Source: Cephalotrichum gorgonifer
Taxonomy: Eukaryota > Ascomycota > Sordariomycetes > Microascales > Microascaceae
DNA: 64,000 nt
NCBI GenBank assembly: GCA_900312665.1
Contig: ONZQ02000014.1
Location: 465,924-529,923 of the forward strand
Reading direction: 5' to 3'
A program made the translations under genes and the position numbers. Positions 57,040 through 64,000 of the stretch are shown here, piece by piece; the first letter of the stretch is position 1, and each line of letters starts with the position of its first letter. Below the pieces are notes generated by a model, which searched no databases, was not told the origin of the DNA, and saw only the letters and a list, made by a program, of their open reading frames with translations.

Positions 57040-59955
57040 TCACTCCCCCTCGGTCCTAAGCGCATACTCGCTCCCCTGGTTCGCGGTGCTCAACCTCGCG
57101 CACAGGCTAAGCAGCACGACGGTCTCGGTCGCGGCGTAGTGGTTCAGGGCGTCGAGCAGGATCTGGAGGTGGCGGCTGAAGTTGCCCTCCCACTTCTTCA
57201 TGATGTCGAAGAGCTCCGCGACCCTCTTGTCCGGGTCGGCAGATGAGGAGGCGGGGTTGGCGGGCGTGGGCGTCTTAGAAGAGGAGGAGGCGGCGGAGCG
57301 GATGGCCTGGAGGCGGGCCCACTCGGGGGCGTACATGTTTGGGGGCCGCGTGAGGGAGCAGAGGTCCGGGTCGGCCTTTTCGAGCTCGCGAGTGAGCCAG
57401 TTCGAGTAGGAGGCGAAGAAGGTGCAGGTTTGCATTAGTTTGGAGTGGATCTGAAGAAAGTCGTGTGTTAGATTAAAAGCTGACGGGGTATTATTACTTC
57501 CCAACGCAAAAAAGAGGGGAATAAAAAAACTCACCCTGAGGAGCTTGCTGTTCGTCAGCATGCACTCCTTCAAGCACGTGTCCAAGAAGTCGACGTGGTC
57601 CTGCATCAGCTCGTCGACCGTCCTCGTGTCCTCCTCGCCCGTCTTCAGCCTCGTCATGAACTTGTGCCAGTTGGGCTCGATGACCTCAGACGTGCAGAAG
57701 TACAGCAGCTGCTGGACGAAGACGAGCATGCGAGCCCTCAGGGTCCATATCCTGCGCTTCCAGACCTCGAGGCGCGCGTGGGTGCTCCGGTACGCCCACG
57801 TTATGCCGCGGATCTGCGTCTGCCAGGTCGTCGACAGCTGCGACTCGAGGTACCGCAGGGAGAGGAGGTAGCGGAAGAGGGCCTGGTACCGCCATATGGT
57901 CTTGCGGCTGATGACGAGCGAGACGGGGAAGGGGACGGCGTAGTCCAGCTGCAGGGACGTGAAGCCCACGGCGTTCTTGTCGTTCTCCACCGGCTGGTTG
58001 GACGACAGCGGCTGGAGGGCCTCGCCCTGCTCGATGCCCGTGATGCTGACGACGCGCTGCAGCGACTTGATCAGCGTGATCTCGTTCATCTCCACCTTGA
58101 CGTCCTCCTTGAAGGGGTCGAGCGACACGGCGCTCCCCGGCTGCCGGAGGACCAGGTCCAGCAGCGACTGCAGCTTGCCCGTGTTGACGGACCCGACGGG
58201 CTTCTTGAGCTCCGACGCGCCCAGCTCGAGGAAGTAGGAGAAGTAGTCGGACGGGTCGAGGAAGAAGTAGTGCTTCAGGGACCGCAGCCGGTCCGGGAGG
58301 GCGTGCGTGGTGAGGAGGAGTTGCATGAGAGACTCGTTGGCGTGCGCGTAGGCGCCGTTGACATTCTCGAGGAAGCGCGGGTCGTCGAACGACGTCGGCA
58401 CGTCCCTGACCTCCTTGCTGACGTCGACGCCGCCGCACTCGCGCACAACGTTGAGATATTTGCCCGCCAGTAGCACCTTGTCCTTGACCCCCTCTAGCTG
58501 CGGCGGCACGTCCTGCTCGCGGATGGTGTACCGGCGCTCCCAGTACTCGTCGGTGTAGTCCTGCTCCAGCCGCTCCCGCTTTATGCTCTTCTGCTCCTTG
58601 ACGAGGAACTCGGCGTGCGGGTCCTTTATCCCGCCGTGGTGGAGCCACTCGTTCAGCATCAGCATGTACGGCTTGCTCGCGTCGCGCAGGAGCGACTTGA
58701 GGAGGGCGCGGGCCGCCGGGTCCCCGGACATGGTCTCCAGCCGCCTCGTGATCATCCCGAGCACCACGCCGCCCTTACAAATCTTCTTGCCCGTCATGTT
58801 CCCCGCGCCGAGCTCCCCCCCTTCCCTCAGCGACTCGAGGATGTTCTCAAAGTCGTCGCCGCTCGACTCGCTGGACTCGTCGCTCTCGTCGTCCAGGAGG
58901 GCGTTCTTCTTCAGCAGCTCGTGGGCCAGCGAGTACAGCTGCTGCATCATCTGCCGCGTAGACAGGGTGTGCACGTTCAGGACGTGCACCGTGAAGGTCT
59001 CGTTGGTGAGGAACTGCGTCTCCAGCTGGGCCACGAGGACGAGGTAGTCCTGGAGGTGCTTCCGGATCGCGGCGCACAGGGCGTGGTTGACGGCGCCGAA
59101 CTCCTCGCGGCTCTGTACGTCGACGAAGGTCTCCAGCGCGGAGTAGTAGGTCGCCAGTCGGATCATGGAGTTCGTGATGTCTTGCAGGCTCGGATCCAAC
59201 CCGGGGAGGATCCGGAACGAGGGGCCCGTCAGGCGGTCCCGCTCCTCGTGGGGGTTATACGTCTTGGCGAAGCGGATGTACTGCCCCTCGTATCCCATAA
59301 AGGTGAAGAGGAGGTCCTCTATTATGGCGGCCTCTTGGGCCTCTAGTGTTAGCTCGCTCAGCGGCGGCGGCTGCTGTGCTGCGGGCGCCTGTGAGGCGAG
59401 TGGTGGTATTGATACGCGGCCGGCTAGCGGGGCAGACGTGTGAGGTACCAGTGTCGCTTCTGGGTTCCAAGGCGCTACGGACTCGTTAGAAGCTTATTCC
59501 CACACTCCCAAGCAGTGCGCATCAAAGGCGCGTGGTGCAAACCCACCCTGAGGAGAAGGCTCCGACTGCTTGCCCTCGCGGGGACGTGCCTCGGCCGGCC
59601 GTGGCCTCGGATCCCTCTTCTCCGGCTTCTCCTGCCTCTCTGGGCTCCTAGTCCTCGTGGCGAGCGTGTCCCTGTGCGTGACAAAGGTCCTCTCGGTTCT
59701 CCTCTCCTCAACCCTCCACTCGTCCATGGCGCGGCTCATCGGGCGAGGATTCCCCGACATCGACCTCTTGTGTGACGCCGATGTCGACTGGTACTGCTGC
59801 TGCTGCTGGTGAGGCGAGGGGTTGGCGTGCTGGCGGGAATCGGGGCGTTCGCCCTTGAAGCCCGGCTGCTGGGCGCTCACGCGAGCTCGGGCTTTGTCGT
59901 CCGGGTGCGCGCTTGGGCGGCGCTGTTGGGGTGGCCGTGGTGCGGCGGAGGACAT
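57040..59955 (-). CDS. Gamma-tubulin complex component GCP2 (Spc97/Alp4)
   Basis: GCP2 pairs with GCP3 to hold gamma-tubulin in the small complex that nucleates microtubules at the spindle pole body. Exons 59955-59547, 59474-57535 and 57450-57040 give 919 residues. The second intron (GTGAGT...CTTCAG) happens to be open in frame; removing it restores NSKLLR/IHSKLMQTC. Residues 1-190 are basic and disordered. The GRIP1-type region begins at EDLLFTFMGYEGQYIRF, with MIRLATYYSALETFV, SLLRDASKPYMLMLNEWLH and VREC(G)GVDV marks. The GRIP2-type region includes YAHANESLMQLLLTTH, LRSLKHYFFLDPSDYF and MLVFVQQLLYFCTSEVIEPNW, and TCTFFASYSNWLT near the end. It is divergent from the proteasome gene PUP2 over 648 bp. 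Confidence 0.94.
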
Positions 59956-60603
59956 GACGAGGACAGCATGGGGGGTTGGTTGGGCGAGCGTGTGTTCGTC
60001 TTACGAGGGGCGCTTGCCCCGGGGGAATGAGGTCACGCCGGAAGTTGTGGGTCCACCGAATCGGAGCACTAATAAAGCATTTGTTCGCGTGAAGAAGCGA
60101 AAGATCGGTGTCAAGCGAGGTCGCGTCGCCGCGCGAGACAAAATGTTGGCGGGGTTGGTGGGATGGGCTCCGGAAGTAGCTTATACTTGGTTAGTGGTGT
60201 GGTATTGTATAATGTCGCCCTGACAGTTCGCGGTAGTGGGGACCTTGAATATAAACAGAGCCAAGTTCACCAGCCAGCATGGGCGAGCTCCCATCTGTGT
60301 GGGGCCAATTCCTTGGTTATGGTACAATGTACCTCCACCCCCAGTCCACCTTCCCGAGTCACACCTGACCACAGCTGGCTGGCTCCCGGTCGCCATCCAG
60401 AAGCTACGCGGCTGAACGCTTGCCTAACCTCCCATACCAAACACCAAGCATCGCAGGAGCTCCCGATCCAACGATTTCACGACAATCCACCCTATTCCTC
60501 CCCCGCACTCGATCTCCGACAATCAGGCTCTCCATATAGAGCCAAACTTCGCTTTCATACTTCTCCAATTGTCTAGTTAGACCTCACATTCACAACCGCC
60601 AAG
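59956..60603. promoter_or_regulatory. Divergent promoter region, GCP2 / PUP2
   Basis: These 648 bp separate the divergent starts of GCP2 and PUP2. I looked for the yeast proteasome box GGTGGCAAA and did not see it. A shared or split promoter is inferred from position only. Confidence 0.5.
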
Positions 60604-61666
60604 ATGTTTATGGCGAGGTCGGAATACGGTGAGCTTCAGCCTCCTCCACTGGGGAGCTTTCCCTAGCTCCCCTGGACCTGGATAGGGGCCCTATTGCTGA
60701 CCTTTACCTCTCTACTAGATCGGGGCATCAAGTACGTCTTGCACACTCTCCCTTCCTTGAACATACCACCCACGGCTCCCGCGGTAGCTCCCTCCCCGGC
60801 CCCCTTGGCACGCGAGCTAACCACCTCCACCCCTCCCCACCAGCACCTTCTCCCCCGAGGGCCGCCTCTTCCAAGTCGAATACTCCCTCGAGGCCATCAA
60901 GCTCGGCTCGACCGCCATCGGCGTCTCCACGTCGGAGGGCGTGATCCTCGGCGTCGAGAAGCGCGTGACCTCGACCCTGCTCGAGACCTCGTCGGTCGAG
61001 AAGATCGTCGAGATAGACCGCCACATCGGCTGTGCCATGTCCGGGCTCCAGGCCGACGCCCGCTCCATGGTTGAGCACGCCCGCGTCGAGTCCCAGTCGC
61101 ACGCCTTCAACTACAACGAGGCCCTCGGCGTCGAGAGCTGCACCCAGGCCATCTGCGACCTGGCGCTGCGGTTCGGCGAGGGCGCCGAGGGCGAGGACAG
61201 GGTCATGAGCAGGCCGTTCGGCGTCGCGCTTCTTATCGCGGGCATTGACGAGAACGGGCCCCAGCTTTTCCACGCTGAGCCGAGCGGTACCTTCTACAGG
61301 TATGACGCCAAGGCCATCGGCTCCGGCTCCGAGGGAGCGCAGGCCGAGCTGCAGAACGAGTATCACAAGGTACGGCCGCCCCCCCCCCCCCCCCCCACTG
61401 CAAAAACAGAATTGTTTTGGACTCCCCGGCAGAGTTGGAGAGTTGGAGGTTGGAGTTGCTGACGTCTGTGCGCGCGCGTGTGTGTTTTGTAGTCTCTCAC
61501 TCTCGTAGACGCCGAGACCCTGGTCCTCAAGACCCTCAAGCAGGTTATGGAGGAGAAGCTGGACGCGAAGAACGTACAGCTGGCGAGCGTCACCAAGGAC
61601 AAGGGCTTCAGGATATACTCGGACGAGGAGATGGCCGAGGTCGTGCAGCGCCTGCCCGCGAACTAG
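60604..61666 (+). CDS. PUP2: 20S proteasome subunit alpha-5
   Basis: This is a structural alpha-ring subunit of the 20S proteasome core. Four exons (60604-60628, 60719-60731, 60844-61369, 61493-61666) give 245 residues, the usual length. The second exon is only 13 bases (ATCGGGGCATCAA). The assembled N terminus MFMARSEYDRGINTF and the alpha-type signature SPEGRLFQVEYSLEAIKLGS identify an alpha subunit. The body (TSEGVILGVEKRVTSTLLE, EIDRHIGCAMSGLQADARSM) and the acidic C-terminal segment IYSDEEMAEVVQRLPAN match alpha-5. The third intron contains an 18-base C run. The gene is divergent from GCP2. Confidence 0.96.
61379..61396. repeat. Homopolymer C18 inside PUP2 intron 3
   Basis: The tract begins nine bases after the GT donor of the third PUP2 intron. 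It is G-rich on the other strand. Length variation would alter intron size but not the protein. Confidence 0.9.
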
Positions 61667-62081
61667 GAGAGGCTCTACCGTACAGCCGGTGTTTGAAATG
61701 GAAACATTTTTTTCTAACCTTGACGCGCGCGCAACTCTGATCTCGTTTATCGATCATCTCACTTTTTTTTTCCTTGCAGATTCGTTTAGATGCGATGTAT
61801 GTGAAAAAAAAATGACTTTCCGAACTTCGAGCGAGGTTGGTGAGACTGAATTCCGGCCCCGTCGCAAACTAACAAAAACATAACCCTCTCCCGCTGCCAA
61901 ACAAGACGTAGAGAGTTCATATTAGCTATCCGACCATTAATCATCACCTCATATCCTGGTATCCATTTCCCATTATGAAGCTCCCTCATTAACCCAGCCA
62001 GCGATATTAATCATCTCCCTCCGCTCTCTCTCCGTCTCTCTCTCTGTCCTCTCTTGTCCCTCCTCTCCGCCCACTCCCCGC
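61667..62081. other. Convergent spacer, PUP2 / transcription factor
   Basis: About 415 bp between converging stop codons, with T runs and a CTCTCT-rich stretch at about 62020-62060. It holds both 3' untranslated regions; no gene is seen. Confidence 0.6.
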
Positions 62082-64000
62082 CTACTCATCCACTAACTTC
62101 AACCTATCCATATCCCCGTCTATCGCCAACAGCCCCAGCGCGAGGTGCGCCCTGTCTGCCTTTGCGACTCCAACGGTGCCGTCCCTGGTCATTTCCCATA
62201 TCTTCCTGTCGATCCGCCGCGGGTTCGACCCCATGGCGACCGGGGTGCCCTCCTCCGAATGCCGCAGGTACGGTGGGCCACGCCCCATCTGCGCGGCCCG
62301 CACCCACGCTGCCTCGCACCCTGCTGCTATCTGCCGCGCCGAGCCCCAGCCCGTCAGGCGGGAGATGTCGTGGAGGCGGTGGACGAGCCAGCGGCGCTGT
62401 GCGGCGTCGGTGTACTATTCGATTCATGCATGGGTTAGCCAACCCCGTCTGGGTCGGGATGTAGATACGTGTAATAAGGGTGGGGGTGATGAAAGGAGTG
62501 GGAGAGGTCGAGGAGCGAAGAGGAGGGAGGGAAGAGAGGAAGGGAAATTGGAGAGATGGGATCCGTACCTGTATACCGGCGACAAACAGTGGGAAAGAGC
62601 ACTCAATAAACGCCGCTCCAACAAGTGTCGTGATCTCGGAGCTGTTAGACAGGTCCTCATCCGACAACCCTGCCGCGATCCTCCCAATCTCCTTCGCGAA
62701 CGGCGCCGTTTCCCTCGCCGACCTCCCGGCCGCCATCATGGCCGCCGGCGGCATCGACGGGTGCGCGCGGTACAGGCATATGAGCCCCATGTAGAAGGTC
62801 AGCCATATGCCCGCGACGGAGAAGGTGCGGTACTGCACGGCCGTGCCAAAGGGCGTCTCGCGCCTGTCGACGTACTCGTCGCCCAGGGGCTGGAACGAGG
62901 GGCCGAGCCTCGAGCGGAAGCTCTCGAAGGCGAGCCGAATGGACTCCCACGTCTCCAGGGCCGCTCGGGTCGCCTTCTCGAGGTCGCCTTCGTCCATTCC
63001 ATCGCTCTGTGGCGAGGCCTCGCGCGGCGGCGGGCTAAAGCCCATGGGGGCAGAGACCTTGCCGGGCGTGGGGAACATGCCGGGGAACATGGGCGGGGAG
63101 CCGCCGCCCCCGGGTGGGCCAGGGAGGGCGTTCACCTTTCTCTTACGGGGGAGGTCGTCTGATGTGAACTCGGAGAGGCGACCCAGGAGGAGGAGAAGGT
63201 GGTCAAAGGTCCCGTAGCTAGGCGGTTTCCCATGTTAGTGATCAGGGGGGCTACCGTAAACTCGGAGTGATGGCACCCTGGATAGAAGTAGCGGTAGCAT
63301 CGTTTACTTACATCGCGTGGAGGTTCCCCATTGGGGCTCTCGGGGGACACGGAAGCCACTCGTCGTATCGCATACTGGAAGAAAGCATTAGCAGACCATA
63401 CGGGGAGACGGGGAGGGAGAGAGTGGGAAACAGCTTCGACACCCCAACAACCAACTTACAACAAACGTGTGGCTCCTAGAATACTCTGAATCACGTCCAT
63501 CTTACAGTTCCACCAGAACAGGTCTCTCAGATGCTCGTAGTGCTCGATGTCGCGATCAGTCGGTACGTGGGCTGAGGGTAAGCTATCCAAGTCGACGCCG
63601 ATGCCGTAGTCCTCCGGGTCGAGCTCCCTCCCCGCTATCACGCTAAGAAAATCCACGTCAATATCCTCCAGCTGGGGATCAGGCAAGCTGTCATCGTCGT
63701 AGCCGCCAAGAATCGGGTTAAGGAGCGGGTTCAGCCGCTCCTGCTCCATCCTCTCCCGGAGTTGCGCCTTGGCGGCCATTACGGTACGCGTCATGTGGCG
63801 GAAAGGGACCTCCCTGAAGAGGATCCTAGCGCCGTAGAGGTGCCTGCACCACTTGGTGTGGTCGGCCGACCAGACCTCGAAGTAGCCCAGGAGGAGGGTG
63901 GCCGCGAGGGTGGCCGGGTGCGCGCGCTTCGTGGCGCTACGCACGGACTTGGAGATACGGCGGATGGCGAGGTGGTAGTGCTTCATTGCGGCCGTGGGGG
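62082..64000 (-). CDS. Fungal-specific transcription factor, C-terminal part (cut by window edge)
   Basis: The 5' part of this gene lies beyond base 64000. Visible exons are >64000-63460, 63374-63312, 63217-62569 and 62414-62082. The protein resembles the Fungal_trans_2/DUF3468 regulatory region of Zn2Cys6 transcription factors: LAATLLLGYFEVWSADHTKW, LRDLFWWNCKMDVIQSI, the short exon MRYDEWLPCPPRAPMGNLHA, then IYGTFDHLLLLLGRLSEFT. A proline/glycine-rich loop (VNALPGPPGGGGSPPMFPG) and EITTLVGAAFIECSFPLFVAGIQ follow, and the last exon begins YTDAAQRRWLVHRLHDISRLTGW. The cysteine cluster that would confirm the class is outside the window, so DNA-binding type is inferred. The frame is open to the window edge. 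Target genes are unknown. Confidence 0.85.

Noticed and set aside
57451..57534. In-frame read-through of the second GCP2 intron as coding sequence
   Set aside because: The segment has a GTGAGT donor, a CTAACAC branch and a CTTCAG acceptor, and its translation (VSFFIPLFFALG onward) interrupts a conserved GCP2 segment.
57595..59346. Long plus-strand frames of 243 and 292 codons opposite GCP2
   Set aside because: They are antisense shadows of a high-GC coding region, with Arg/Glu/Val-biased composition and no domain; the minus-strand GCP2 frame explains the sequence.

Overview
This window is nuclear DNA of a filamentous ascomycete (Pezizomycotina, most likely a Sordariomycete). The genes carry many short spliceosomal introns with GT(A/G)AG donors and CTAAC-type branch points. 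Fungus-specific families are present: HET-domain proteins, a DUF7025-type AAA ATPase, a UMTA/LaeA-like methyltransferase and a Zn2Cys6-type regulator. GC-rich coding blocks alternate with long gene-poor spacers. I rebuilt exon structures by hand; each spliced model below closes in frame and reads as a continuous family-like protein.

Left block (about 2.2-18.2 kb): the mitochondrial ribosomal protein uL11m and the small-subunit processome factor KRR1 are divergent over a 340-bp shared promoter. KRR1 converges on a zinc-free MDR oxidoreductase. After a gene-poor spacer with a 13-bp minisatellite and an intron-containing tRNA-Glu(CTC) come a YeeE/TsuA-like thiosulfate permease, a RidA-family enamine/imine deaminase, a RING-containing SNF2 ATPase, cysteine dioxygenase and an 11-exon aldo-keto reductase. 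The permease, RidA protein and cysteine dioxygenase suggest, but do not prove, a sulfur/cysteine neighbourhood.

Middle block (about 18.2-47 kb) looks accessory: two tandem HET-domain genes, a secreted GH43 enzyme, a STAND-like protein with no visible Walker A motif, a ten-exon DUF7025/AAA ATPase, the mitochondrial AIM41/YqeY-like protein and a UMTA-like methyltransferase. Long spacers with few convincing genes follow, plus a tRNA-His. HET and STAND-like proteins are the families tied to allorecognition and programmed cell death in fungi, so this stretch may be a small self/non-self or defence island.

Right block (about 47-64 kb) is housekeeping: type II phosphatidylinositol 4-kinase (LSB6), a second SNF2/RING protein that also has a HIRAN domain (HLTF/Rad5 type), gamma-tubulin complex subunit GCP2 divergent from proteasome subunit alpha-5 (PUP2), and the 3' part of a fungal transcription factor cut by the window edge.

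Two features cut across the window. The octamer TACGAGTA (or its complement) occurs about 18 times, outside all well-supported exons. Two genes need non-canonical GC-AG introns to keep their reading frames.
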